Shown: piece by piece, positions 1 to 33,314 of the stretch
Layout of the letters: every line of letters begins with the position of its first letter
Position numbering within the stretch: the first letter of the stretch is position 1
Source: Cristatella mucedo
Lineage: Eukaryota; Bryozoa; Phylactolaemata; Cristatellidae
Assembly: GCA_009760855.2 (NCBI GenBank)
Contig: WPIO01000018.1
Location: forward strand, 4,183,001 to 4,247,000
Direction of reading: 5' to 3'
DNA length: 64,000 nt
The notes under the pieces: generated by a model
What the model saw: only the letters and a program-made list of their open reading frames with translations
Told to the model about the DNA's origin: nothing
Databases searched by the model: none
Position numbers and translations under genes: made by a program

Positions 1-770
1 AGGGATGAACAGACAGAGAGTGGAGGTAAGAGAAAAAAGGGAGGAACAGACAGAGAGTGGAGGTAAGAGAAAAAAGGGATGAACAGACAGAGAGTGGAGG
101 TAAGAGAAAAAAGGGAGGAACAGACAGAGAGTGGAGGTAAGAGAAAAAAGGGAGGAACAGACAGAGAGTGGAGGTAAGAGAAAAAAGGGAGGAACAGACA
201 GAGAGTGGAGGTAAGAGAAAAAAGGGAGGAACAGACAGAGAGTGGAGGTAAGAGAAAAAAGGGATGAACAGACAGAGAGTGGAGGTAAGAGAAAAAAGGG
301 ATGAACAGACAGAGAGTGGAGGTAAGAGAAAAAAGAAAAAAGGGATGAACAGACAGAGAGTGGAGGTAAGAGAAAAAAGGGATGAACAGACAGAGAGTGG
401 AGGTAAGAGAAAAAAGGGATGAACAGACAGAGAGTGGAGGTAAGAGAGAAAAAAGGGATGAACAGACAGAGAGTGGAGGTAAGAGAAAAAAGGGAGGAAC
501 AGACAGAGAGTGGAGGTAAGAGAAAAAAAGGGAGGAACAGACAGAGAGGAACAGACAGGTAAGGTAAGAGAAAAAAGGGATGAACAGACAGAGAGTGGAG
601 GTAAGAAAAAAAAGGGATGAACAGACAGAGAGTGGAGGTAAGAGAAAAAAGGGATGAACAGACAGAGAGTGGAGGTAAGAGAAAAAAGGGATGAACAGAC
701 AGAGAGTGGAGGTAAGAGAAAAAAGGGATGAACAGACAGAGAGTGGAGGTAAGAGAAAAAAGGGAGGAAA
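1..770. repeat. 37-bp minisatellite array
   Basis: About 20 head-to-tail copies of a purine-rich unit of roughly 37 bp, running off the left edge. Two unit variants alternate irregularly, one starting GGGATGAAC and one GGGAGGAAC. A few copies carry extra A residues or a short internal rearrangement (near 330 and 540-570). Every intact unit contains GGAGGTAAGAG. There are no unique spacers, so it is not CRISPR-like. No open frame was found. Confidence 0.95.
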
Positions 771-972
771 GAGAGGAGGCAGGGGATCAAGAGTGAGGTG
801 ATAGAGTGCGGAGAGAAAGAGCAGATGGGTGACAGAGAGAAATTGAAGACAGAAAGACAGAAGAAAAGAGATACTTGAGTTAAATTGGCAAACAAAAGGA
901 GTGAGAGAGAGAGGGGGAAAGAGAGTTGGGGAGAGAGGGCAAGAGCAAAAGACAGCGTATAGCCGACCGATT
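771..972. repeat. Degenerate GA-rich flank of the minisatellite
   Basis: Purine-rich sequence with GAGAGA runs but no regular period, continuing the composition of the array to its left. No gene is visible. Confidence 0.6.
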
Positions 973-1128
973 TCACCGAGCAAGGAAGGCGATAAATGCA
1001 AGGCCTATAAGCACGGTTGTTGCAGCTAAAAGCGAGAAGGGGATTAGAACGTACCAAAAGGGGTAGCGAGCCCTAACAATCCTCTTGGACACTGGTGCGA
1101 GCGCTCGCGTGCTTACGCCGATTAAGTC
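973..1128 (-). CDS. Candidate terminal exon with one membrane segment
   Basis: On the minus strand a CAG acceptor at 1130-1129 opens a 51-codon frame ending in TGA at 973. It encodes a basic linker followed by a strongly hydrophobic stretch of about 23 residues (FWYVLIPFSLLAATTVLIGL and on), ending close to the C-terminus. This looks like the tail of a single-pass or tail-anchored membrane protein. The frame also extends upstream to an ATG at 1164, giving a 63-residue reading. I do not recognise the family. No partner exon could be confirmed; a GTAAAT donor near 2807 in the GC-rich block upstream is one possibility. Treat as tentative. Confidence 0.3.
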   Translation of the reverse strand, partial: DLIGVSTRALAPVSKRIVRARYPFWYVLIPFSLLAATTVLIGLAFIAFLAR

Positions 1129-1371
1129 CTGCATGCAAGCTGAAACAGCCGTTTGATACATCACTACTTTCTACACCGCACACGATCGAACCACCGTTTT
1201 GCACTAATATATCCCCGACGATGTAGCGATCCAAATAAATTCGGACAGCAGTGTAGCTACGATTTTGTCCGCACGTCTGGCGGCCTCCGTTAGAGTACCG
1301 GAGCAGTAATTATGACTGCGAGGATGGTCTGCCAAAATTCGCGCACATTCCTTCAGTCGCTATCGCTATAG

Positions 1372-1491
1372 TGCATGATTTTACTTACCATTCAATTGCA
1401 TTTCACTTTACAGCAAATGTAAAGTGCCTAGAGAGAGATTAAGTTCTCTGAGGGCGCTTTATCAAGTGAATTATTATTATTATTATTATTA
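1372..1491 (+). mobile_element. LINE lineage A 3' end with hairpin and ATT tail
   Basis: Contains the shared 3' segment: an AAAGTGCC...GGGCGCTTT hairpin with an AGAGA/TCTCT inner stem, then TTATCAAGTGAA and (ATT)n. The 5' part is missing. Confidence 0.8.
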
Positions 1492-1834
1492 CCTTCAAAA
1501 AAACTGTATACATTAGCCTTTCATCTGGACATTCCTACTGTCGATTCAAAGTTGGCGTCGCTAGCGCTTCTGCGATGTATACCTCCAGTTAAGTGTATGC
1601 CCCCAGGTAACTATATGCCCCAGGTAATTGTGTGCCCCGGATAAGTGTACGACCCCCAAGTGAGTAGCGCCTCGTTTCAAAGTAATCTAAGCTCGGTCTA
1701 AACGGGAAACGAAAACAGCGCCAAACACTACAGTCAAAAATCGCGTAGCGGCGTGCGGAACTCTTTTGGTATACAATGTTAGGGCACTAGCGGATTATAT
1801 GCCATATACACAAGAGTTATGAATTCGGGACTTA

Positions 1835-1920
1835 AGTGAAAGTCAAATGTAAAGCACCTAGAAAGAGATTGGGTTCTCTGAGGACGCTATATCAAATGTA
1901 CTATTATCATTATAATTAAA
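1835..1920 (+). mobile_element. LINE lineage A 3' fragment
   Basis: A decayed copy of the same hairpin, with mutations in both arms, followed by an ATT-rich tail. Confidence 0.65.
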
Positions 1921-2239
1921 GCCAGCATCCGACAGCGGCCTAGCCGACAACCCGGGCGTCCAACGCCGACTGTCGCTCTACAGCCGCTACGCGGCGCGCG
2001 TGCAGCCCCGCCGCCCGATGGAAAAGAGCGGCTGAGCACAGGGGCAACCAAGCCGACACTCTCCAACGGTCCATTTATAAGCACGCTAGCAGCTCGGAGA
2101 GCCTCGTTTATACCTCTACTAATTAAAGCGAGAAAGTCCGTCACGCCGCGAGATGGCGCGCCTGCGTCAGGTGGTAAGATGGCGCACTTACGTCAAGCGG
2201 CTGGATGGCCCAGCGTGGTCTTCCACGACGGGATGTAAT

Positions 2240-2425
2240 ATATGAGTCAGCGAGCGAAACAGGTCCACAAGCAGCGAGCTGCTCGTAGCGGCAGAAGAGC
2301 GTTAGCGCCCGCCACACACACACCCCACCCCCCCCCCAACCAGCTCGCAGCCAGCGGGCAATAAAGAGTTGCCTGATCGTAGGACTCGAACCCACGTCTT
2401 TTGTCGCAAAGCGTGCGGACTCCAG
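2240..2425 (-). mobile_element. tRNA-derived SINE (minus)
   Basis: On the minus strand it has a box-B-like GGGTTCGAGTCC at about 2392-2381, followed by the usual body word for 'ggcgatcctttattgcc' in diverged form. The body is partly replaced by a C-rich stretch near 2325-2340. Confidence 0.55.
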
Positions 2426-2466
2426 CGAGCGAGCCGAGCCACGCCGTTCGAAGTAAGGACGAGCGC

Positions 2467-2622
2467 GTAGATCGGTGGCTCTCAACCTTGCTAATGCAGC
2501 GCGACCCTTTAATACAGTTCTTCATGCTGTGGCGACCCCGAACCATAAAGTTATTGCGTGCCAAATGTGGAAATGCGCGTTTTCCGACGGTCTCTGGCGA
2601 CCCCTGCGCAGGCTGAGAACCG
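2467..2622. mobile_element. hAT-like MITE
   Basis: A roughly 150-bp element whose ends read CGGTGGCTCTCAACCTTG at the left and, inverted, TAGCGGTTCTCAGCCTGC at the right. The word GTGGTTCTCAACCT is typical of non-autonomous hAT elements, as are the internal 'gcgaccc' words. No clear 8-bp target duplication was seen, so the boundaries are approximate. Confidence 0.5.
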
Positions 2623-2699
2623 CTAGCGCAAGTGGACACGTGGGCACGCGCGCCCTCACACGCCGACGTAGCCGACGAGCGCTGCGGAAGCAGCGAGGG

Positions 2700-2790
2700 A
2701 AACAGGCTCGCCCGCGGCGTAGGCGGCAGAGCCGGCGGCGTAGGCGGCAGAGCCGGCGGCGGCGGCGGCAGAGCCGGCGGCGGCGCGAGC
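2700..2790. repeat. GC-rich trinucleotide/24-bp tandem repeat
   Basis: Short direct repeats of GGCGGCAGAGCCGGCGGC, interrupted by GTAGGC. They produce arginine/alanine/proline-rich open frames on both strands that I take as compositional artefacts. Confidence 0.6.
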
Positions 2791-3284
2791 GCGACGCTCC
2801 ATTTACCTGGCATGACGTAGGACGAGATCTTGCTGGCGTAAGTCGCCGCCGAGTGAGCTGCAACACGAGCTCTGCTCCGTGAGCGCCGCGCGCGGGCAGC
2901 TCTCCCTCTGCAGCCAAGCGCTCGCGCGCGGCGGCGCGCACACGACGATCGCCAGCGAGCCAGACCGTACGACGCCGCCGCCGCCGCGGCCGCCGCGATT
3001 GGCCCGACCCAAGCCGCGCGTTCGCGGACGCGCGACCGGAGAGGCATCCGTTTACAAGTATCGAAGAACCAACGGAAAAACGAAGGTCTGAATTAGGACC
3101 CGGGATGGCTTTTCGGCGGCTGGCGAGTCTTTCGGTAGCTGCGCTCCTCCGCGGCCTCATCGAGGCACCGCACCGGAGCAGCTGCAGCCAGCCAACCCGG
3201 CCTCCCAGCCACCAGCCCCCAGCCCCCCTGCGAAGCAGCGCCCGCGATTCTCAGCCGAGGCTACCATCGCAGCCGTTCGTTTCC

Positions 3285-9627
<6,343 letters not shown>

Positions 9628-10194
9628 TATTCACTGTTGAATAATCGTACATGGCTACTTAGGAATACATTTTCATTTTTCAGCTTTATTAATTGTAACA
9701 GACACTTAAGGTCACAGCACTACCGAGCCAGCCCGATTTGATAACAACGATACAAAATCGGTGGAGCTTCCGCGTACTTGAACACGGCAATCCTTCAATG
9801 CGGCCGGAAAGCGCAAAAAAAAGCTCGTGGCGAGCTTTAATTGCGGTATCACGTGCAATACCTGCTCATCGTCAGTTTCTGTATCTTCGACGTCCAGCAG
9901 ATCCGGTCCCGCACAGCATCAGGGCTTCTTCGCGCATAAGCTCTCCACCGGTCCGCACGGTTGGCTAGTAACGGCCATGACACGAGTGGGCGGAGTAGAC
10001 GCCACTTACACTGTAGCTAAGCTACGTCGAGAGTAGCATAAGGTTTTAGTCATTAAGAGAAAATTTCGATATTCTTTAATTGAATTTACACAAATTTAAT
10101 TTTATTTCAGAACTTTGTACGATGATGACAATATGTGAGGCATATCCTTTAGCTGTGGAGGTGTATACAAGCACTTCCACCCAACTACCTAAAC
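9628..10194. promoter_or_regulatory. Divergent promoter region PPP1R42/PREB
   Basis: The start codons of PPP1R42 (minus) and PREB (plus) are 567 bp apart, with no repeat element recognised between them. A GC-box-like GTGGGCGG lies at 9986-9993 and a GTTGGCTAGTAAC word resembling an RFX X-box lies at 9960-9972, one base shorter than the classical motif. An 8-bp inverted repeat, AAAGCTCG-TGG-CGAGCTTT, lies at 9820-9838. The motifs are seen in the sequence; the promoter function is inferred from gene layout. Confidence 0.65.
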
Positions 10195-25346
<15,152 letters not shown>

Positions 25347-26800
25347 CGAGATTCTGTGGACAGCAGCTGCCGTCGTGGTGACGATTGCAAGTAGGCTCCA
25401 ATACTACTACGTAATGCCTGGTGACGTTCTCTTGGAAGCAACAGCCAGCCTGCTGCCGAATGCTGTCCCTCATTTGCTGCTACACAGTTGATGCTACTGC
25501 TGTTGCTTCTTGCAATTCTAGCTCTGCTGCAGCTGTTTGCACCTTATGAACGGCCACCAGAGAGAGCCTGGCCGACCGTGAGTTGTGGTGGGCTTGTATA
25601 GGTTAGCGCTAGGACTAGGTTATCAGCTTCCAAGCCATGATTTCAGCCTGCCATCCACTTCTGCTCAGCTCCTAGTGGACGAATGGCTAACCAAAGCATG
25701 TTCCCTGATCACGCTTCAGAGGGAAAGCCTACCAATGCTTACTAAGTGAGTTGTTCTCTGTAAGCGAGTCCACTCGTTTAGGAAGGGCGCTGCTGATATC
25801 TCTGCTCGTTCTGAAGAGGGTATTCTCCAATCACTGTGGACTTCTTGCCATGTAAGCCCGGCATATATTTTCGGGAGCAGGCGACAGCGCCTGGAAGGGG
25901 TCTCCGGGGTTCGTTTGGGTCATTTAAGTTAAAAGAAGAGACTAGCTTTGCTCAACTGGCTAGTGAAGACTGACAAGATATTACCTTTACCTAACTGTAG
26001 CTCTACTGTGGAAAATGCACATGTTGTCGACTAGGCAGTAGTCGAGGCATAATACGGGCTGATCAGTCTTAGTTTCATAAAAAAAAGCGGCTACACCATC
26101 TCTGCCAAGGAATAGGACTATTGTAATGTTTTTCCCTCGATTCGAATTCGCTCCGCATGGTCTCCCGTCGTTCTTCGCAGCTCGCGATTAAAGGAACTGA
26201 TGTCATTCTCATACGTTTGGCTCGGCGGTACGATGACCACGAAGGTGGAAAAGTGCAATAAAACCCAACTCATGGGTGATTTTAAGTCATGGATTCAACT
26301 TTCGGCAGCCCTGCATATTCTTTTTTTCTAGCGGCACGATATCACTTAGGTGCTCAGCCCTATCCGAAGCGCAACCCTCATTACAGCCGTCCGGTCCCAG
26401 CCAACCGAACTTAGCCTGGGTACAAGCTATACGTCTGTCGAACCGCCTTACTGTCACTCGTCTTAAACAAAGCCTTTCCGCGCGGCGAGACGCGTTGCAT
26501 TCGGCCTGATGGTTGTCTCTCAAGTATGGGACTGCAGAGACACCGGAGGACCAGTACATCTATTGACATGTATGACGTAAGGAGCGGTATATTTATTGAT
26601 ATCTAAGGGCTCTTTACCATAGCTACCGTTGGTTTTCAAAAAAGCTACCGTACGGGCGCGCCTTAGACACGGGCGAAAGGCTATCCAAAAAATTCTTAGA
26701 AGTTAAAACTATTAGCTAAATTGAACAGTTTAAATAAATTAGAGAGGCTAAGTGTCTCTTTTATGAGTAGATTTTTAAGCGAAGTCCCGTACCTTTAATC
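25347..26800. other. Intergenic region downstream of PREB
   Basis: Presumed 3' UTR and intergenic DNA. Possible polyadenylation words (AATAAAA near 26257) are seen, but distance and context do not decide. No gene recognised. Confidence 0.45.
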
Positions 26801-26816
26801 TTAGCCCAGTGATAAG

Positions 26817-27000
26817 GTGCTCAAAATTCCCAATCCGGGCGGTGGGTTTTCGACATGCAGCAGGCTATCATTGTATGCTGCCTTTAAACCGTCGGAATCT
26901 GCTGCAACGACTGATAAACTGAATGCTTGGCTTGCAGACATTCAATCCTGGATGTCGGCAAATTTCCTCGAACTTGACTATGATAGCGTAACTTATACTC
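26817..27000 (+). mobile_element. LINE lineage B RT fragment
   Basis: Encodes LSLYAAFKPSESAATTDKLN followed by AWLADIQSWMSANFLELDYD. This is the segment just after the RT catalytic YADD-type motif, colinear with 59780-59890. Confidence 0.8.
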
Positions 27001-27139
27001 ACAAGACACCCCGAGCTCGTGGCCAGACTATAAGACTTTGCTCTTCTGTACCCAGGCTGGGTTCGGCTGGCTGGGACCGGACGGCTTTAGTGAGGGCTAG
27101 GGTCACCGGCTAGGCCGGGGTCGGACCCTACGGCACGGC

Positions 27140-27791
27140 CGGATGTATGCGGTGACGTGCGGTCACCGGGGGCTCTCGGGTACGGGAAGTTGGCCAAGTA
27201 AGTCGTGTTGTTGGAGGCTCCCGGTCTCGCCGAGTTATGCACCTGGATTCGTGCAGGCGTGCTCCGGCGATGCTGCCACGCACGCAAGGGAGCGAGTACC
27301 CGAGGCCCGAGCGGAGCTGGATAGCTCGCTCGTTGTTGACTTGTTTTTATACCGCGTCCCCCGCGTAGCCGTGTTCGTGACCCTCCCCACGTGTGTTGGC
27401 GTCTTTCGGTGGAAGCTTACGGCTGTGGTAGTTGTCGACTCGGACTAGCCAGCAGTTACTCAGCCAGCCGGATTTTGGACGGCGTACGCTCGTACTGTTG
27501 GACTCGGAGTCGGTACAACGACAGGACTGTGGAAGCCGACTGACCCCAACTGACACGTTTGTTCGCGCTTGCTGCGTCGTCTTGCGCCCCCGTAGTGTAC
27601 TGTGTATAGGACCATCCCTGTAGACCTGTTTAGTTCACCCGTTGTTGTTGGCGCATGCGTTAATATAAAGAGGTTTAACCGGACGGCCGCTCGTCTTACC
27701 CTAGCTCGGCGGCATGGCGAGCGGCAGCGTGGCCGGAGTATGGCGGGGTTTGGCGGGAATTAGCCTCTGACCCCTGGAACCCGGTTACACA
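27140..27791 (+). mobile_element. Possible solo LTR
   Basis: A GC-rich block of about 650 bp that starts TGTATG and ends GTTACA, with TTTTTATACC near 27345 and AATATAAAG near 27663 in the order expected for an LTR. No target-site duplication, primer site or internal domain was found, so this rests on end motifs only. Confidence 0.25.
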
Positions 27792-28299
27792 CTTGACTAT
27801 TCAGCCAGGTAAGCTGTCATCGATTGAATACAAACAATTCATTACACTTAAAATGTACCGCTGCAATACTCTGCAATACGCTGCAATTTGCCTTCCTGGG
27901 AATTCCTACAATGACGGCGTCTAATATAACGGTTGTGCGTTAGTGAACCCGATGTCTTCACAGTTTGACTTGGATTATGTTTGGGCAAAAAGTCACCGAC
28001 GCGGAAACAACAAGGCACGCCAACGCGGTCCAGCGGCGACGCTAGTACTACAACTTCCTAATGTTTATTTCTACAACGCACTACGAGTATAAAAAATACA
28101 TGTATTGTGCCAGTTCATCTGAGCTTCAATCGGCAGTCCATTGCATTTACTCGGAGCGACACTAATGAATGTCCAAGTCCTACGGGGGCGACCAGACGAC
28201 TATGGCCGTCCGAAATATAATCGTTTGCACAAAGCGACGATAGCGACGATTCATCAAGTAATTGATTTTTTCGCCCAGCGTTAACGCTGATAGCTGCAG

Positions 28300-28492
28300 C
28301 TAGCAGTTAGCTGTTAGTCCTTTTCTGCTGTACACGTCGATGTAGTACGACGCTCCGTTCCAGAGGCTGCACAGTGCGACGAAAGAGAGGAAAATGCTGT
28401 GCGCTACGAAGTACTCGTACCAGAGACGGGCTAGCAGGATGCCAATGACGGCGTACAGCCACTGGAATGCCATAAATATCCATATAGTCTTC
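28300..28492 (-). CDS. GPC1: GPC1 exon 7, terminal (residues 327-390)
   Basis: Joined across a 6.5-kb intron. GTTGCAG acceptor, then KTIWIFMAFQWLYAVIGILL and SLWNGASYYIDVYSRKG, ending at a stop at 28300. The conserved C-terminal WNGAS-Y-I-V motif confirms the identification. Confidence 0.95.
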
Positions 28493-29478
28493 CTGCAACG
28501 CAAACCGTCGTCGTCCGACTGACTCGTTATCGAGCTGCACGGGCCCACCGGGGCGGCTGCGACGCATGCGCACAGGCGCTTTGCTGCCCCGATGAACAGG
28601 CACGCGGCCGAGATGCAAGGCGAGACGAGAAAGCGGCGCGACGGCCCAATCTCCTGACAACAACAATCTGCTGACATGCAACATTGCAAGAGCCACCCAC
28701 AAGGTATCACACACACACCTACCGCGGGCAGCAGCAGCTGCACTAGCAGACCGCTATCCTTCGGCGGCTGTCTCTAGCCCTCGATCGCTAGCAGCTAAGC
28801 AGAATGACGGTCCTGCAAACCAGCTCTTCGACTTGGTTGCCCATTTAAGACACCTGGCATGACAGCCGCGGCGATTATTTCGCTGCCGATTCCTTTGTCC
28901 CGACAGTAGCGGCAGCAGCAGCAGCGTGGACAGCTGGTCAACCACCTTTTTTTTTGCAAGTTCTTGCGGCTACCATCAGTGCGACCCATTCGACTAACGT
29001 ATGGTACCTCTAACGCCTCTTCCACAATTCTTACGCAACGACAACTACTCTCCTACTGCCGACTATGGCTCATCTTTTTCAGCGGTCCTGAGCTGCTACT
29101 TCTATGCTACTCACTACCTCAACTGCTCTCCTGACTCTGCTATGCTTCCCACTTTCTCTTTGTTGCGTGAGACGAAGTCTGTGAGCTATCAAATGCGTAC
29201 CGAAAGACGCTTAGGCTGTGAGTGCACTACACAAAACCCTCCTGCCTAACACCCACGTGGTCTTTATGACTTTGTGGAGTTACAGACGAAGATACATTAC
29301 ATATTACATTAGATTCGTAACCTGGCCCCGACGTTGCTCTCCAGACGCTGGCTTCAAGATGGGTCTAACGGGTCGACACGAGGGATACGATATCAGCAAG
29401 AGGAGTACTACGGCAGATAAGGTGTTTTGTTTTCTGAGTGATAATATTCAGGTTCGTAATCCAAATGCGTGCATTTGG

Positions 29479-29529
<51 letters not shown>

Positions 29530-32500
29530 CATTCATTTGTATAGCGCTTTAAGAGATCCCAATCTCTATTCGGGCGCTTCACATTTACCACGGAAGCTCA
29601 AGCCCACGACCTCGGTTGTCTAATACATTCACATTTACCTTGGCATTATTAGCATAAGCACCCACCTAAATAGTGCAGCAGTGTATCGCCGCAGTCTTGC
29701 CGAGGGACTCCAGAATGATCTTCCAGCGTATTATCGGGCTCGTTCTCACGTCATGGCCCGAGCGGGATTTATTTGACGCCGATGAAAAATATCAAAGGAA
29801 TCAATATCGGTCTGAAGCACGACAAAGCCACAAAGCTACTAATTGGGCGCTTGCCTAGAGGGTACACTAGCAGTGCCCACTCAAAGCCTAAGCGGTTGTC
29901 AAAGCCCGTACAAGAGTCAATAGACTCTATTTGTGACGTAACGCTGAGAAAGCGAGAAAGATAGCTGAGTCAGCATGGCAGCTGAGAAAGTGAGCAGCAC
30001 GCAAGTATCAGCACGGAAGTAGGAGCGAAGGACGGCTAGCAGTCTTCGCCACAGTCGACAGCAGCCGAGCGACGTAGAAAGCATTTCTGAAGTTAGTTCC
30101 ACAGCCTAGCTTCTACAGAGCAAAAGCTTCTGTAGTCGTAGCCAACAAGCTTTTAAGCGAAAGAATTGAGATTTCTAATTCACCGTCCACACGAAGACTC
30201 GAGGAGGCTGAAACTAATGCAGGACTTCAGCTAGTTATGAAGGAGCAAAGCCATGCAGGCCACGCAGGCAAACAAGGTAAGTGTAAAGAATTTTGCTCTA
30301 TCCGTCGATCGAATGGAAGCGACTTCAGCTCCTTCAGCAAATGAGACAAGTGGTTGAAACTCTTTGATTTGTGATCGAGACTTGCAGCAATTACTTACTA
30401 TATCACCAGCTGTTGAGGCTTAATGCCTTTTTCGGTAGCCCAGTCGAAATTGAATTACAGCAATCCAGTCTAGACAGAATTAGGAAACTATAAGTTCTAT
30501 AGCCAGCTACAACGGTAAGCGGACTCACATCACGGACTGGGATCGAGCGTTAAAACTAGTTGGGGAACGGGTATTTCGAATTACAAGTCCAACGTCAAGC
30601 AGTCATCAAACAGGAACCCACATACCGAGCATATGATGACGGTCGCACTACAGCACCATAAATTAGAAGACCAACGCCTCTTAGCTCAGCCCTACGCTTA
30701 GGGCGTCCTCCAAATAGAAGTTCAGCTTTATCATCGTTTAGCCTAGGCATATTGGCCATCATCCAGGATCAAATGTCTGTAGGGCAAATATTCAGCTTAT
30801 CTGCAGCTGACTACGATGGTTTAAATGAAAAGTACAGCTGGTGCCGTCAGCCTAAAAGTGATAGCCGATACCATGTGCCCGCATCACTTTTTCGAGAGGC
30901 TCCCTATATTTTCAGAACAGCAGAGGGCCAAAAGCAGACAGACTTGCAGCACTTGACACGCGACTGGTCTTGTGGACTAGACCTGACCACCACCTCTCAT
31001 GACACGGGCTGAAAGCGATCGGATAAGTGGGATTCCAACCATGCCACGGCGATCGGCATTCTCAATCGTTCAACGGGGGACGTAATGATCAATAGTGTCA
31101 GCTGCAGCTGATCATCGACATGCGACAGGACAGTTACGTTGTCAGCTGCAGCTGATCATCGACATGCGACAGTTACCGCCGCCGTTGCTGCTCCGAATAC
31201 CTTCGGTCGCACTGAGGAAAGCAGGTACAGTGGTGGAGTGGTGTCGATTGAATCCCGACTGAAATTATTCCGACAATTCATTCTTGTCAATGCATTCTAA
31301 ACGGTGCATGGAGACAACCTTTTCGAGAATCTTGGACAGCGACCGAAGGAGAGAACCTTGACAACGACCGAAGGAGAGAACCTGGGAGATAAGTTTGCTA
31401 GGTCCTCAGAATCAGAATTCAATCCAGACTTTTTAAATATCGGTCGAATGATAGCCGATTAGAAAACCTTTGGAAACACCTCTTTGAGGTTTGACTGGAC
31501 CAAAATTGTTTGCCAGTGAAGACCACAGAGGGTCTGCAGAAAATGAGCTCATCTTACTGGACTTAATTATGTTAACCGCTCTATCTACACAAAGCTTGGA
31601 CAATTTCATCAGGAAGGTCGCACGTTGCAACTCAATTCGTGCATTAGTGTGGTGCTAATGCGGCGAGAATGTGTGCACTTTTTCAACGAAGCAAGCATAA
31701 AACTTATCGACACCATTTTTTGAAGAGCGAAAAAGCTCAGGCTGGTCAAGCCGATGACTCACCATCTTTATAATTTATTAGGATCTGACTGGCAAGACTG
31801 CTGCTCTGCGAGTGAAAAAAGAAGCCCTGAGTGGCCCATTTCTAACTTCAAGGTGCAGACAGAGACGTAGTGACCTTGAGCACGGCTACATTGATATCAG
31901 ACTTCGACTTCCTAAAGCGGCATTCAAGCCAACTTTACACGCGTTTTATTTAAAGTTTTTTAGTAAATAAAAAGGTGTCTCTAGAATGGGACAGCGGGCG
32001 ACCTTTAAGGGAGCTTTTCGTGCAAGTCGTACTCGTCGAGAGCATTTTTAAGAAGTTTGAAGTTTACTGCATCAAAAACAGCATAAAAGTAGTCTGTAGC
32101 GACGGAATGCCGACCGGGAGGACTAGGATTTTAAATATATTTCATAGACTTCTCAGCACCAATGCATTTGTATTAGGTTGCTGGACAAACTTAATGCCGG
32201 CGTGCTCATACGAGGGAGCGGGAACAGTAAACGAAATGGAGCAATGATTCGAGATGGTAAGTGGGCACATGACAAGGTCAACATCATCTGGAGCAGACAT
32301 TCTTGGTCAGAGGCACGGTCTCTTATGGGGATCTGGTAGCAACTGATTCAGATGATGACCAATCGTGTTACAGCTTACACGCAGCCCCCAGAGTAGAGCG
32401 TAATCAGTGCCTCGGTGAGAAGAAATGCATCGAGCTTACCCTGGATAGTCTGATTACGGATAAGCTGTCTTTGACTTTCGTGAGTGGTCATTGAGCTGGT

Positions 32501-33265
32501 GGATTTTAAGAGGTTACTCGATGCTACCGGGAGGTCGATTGGAAGGATTTCGGCTAGGACAAGCAAGGTTAGCATTTGGTGGGCAACTGGAAATGCAGGC
32601 CCAGTTAGATGGTGCACCGCCTTAAAGATACCTTTTCAACTCCGTACGTCGATCACATGACTTGCTGGGTAAGCGGTAGGTAGTCGTAGTAGCTGGTAGT
32701 AGCAAGGGAACTATCGGAGTTGACAGAGACCCCAATAATAGTAGGCAGTTCACAAACTGACATATTCATACTCAGCCCCATGACCGAGCCGCTACGGGAT
32801 CAAATGAAAGATGGCGCCGAGTGAAAGTGAATAAAAGGATCTGACGCGCAGTTCCTGCTGAATTTCAAAGGAAAATCCGACTGCGGAAAATCGTCGGGCG
32901 ACCTCGGGCCTGCCTCGAGAGAAAGTATCGGCTAAGCTACCCCCAAACCTAAACCTCAGATCCTTTGGAGACCGTGCCTTTAGCACGTATGCTCCCAAAA
33001 CCTGGAACTCACTCCGGACTTGCGTCACAATATCTCCGGAATTGACCATGTTTAAAAAGAAACTAAAAACGCACCTGTTTATCACAACATTCAGTGGGTC
33101 TGGTGATTCGACCATGTGCTTATGCATGCTGACACTGCATACTGCCACAAACCATACTTATATGCTGACCCTGTACATGTCACCCCTAACCATGTTATTC
33201 TTGTTGTTTATTGAACGTGCTACCACTAACCATCCGATCGTGCATCCTTTTCAGCAAATGTAAAG

Positions 33266-33314
<49 letters not shown>

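Noticed and set aside
1-770. Repeat array considered as CRISPR
   Set aside because: Units are directly adjacent with no unique spacers, and the genome is clearly animal.
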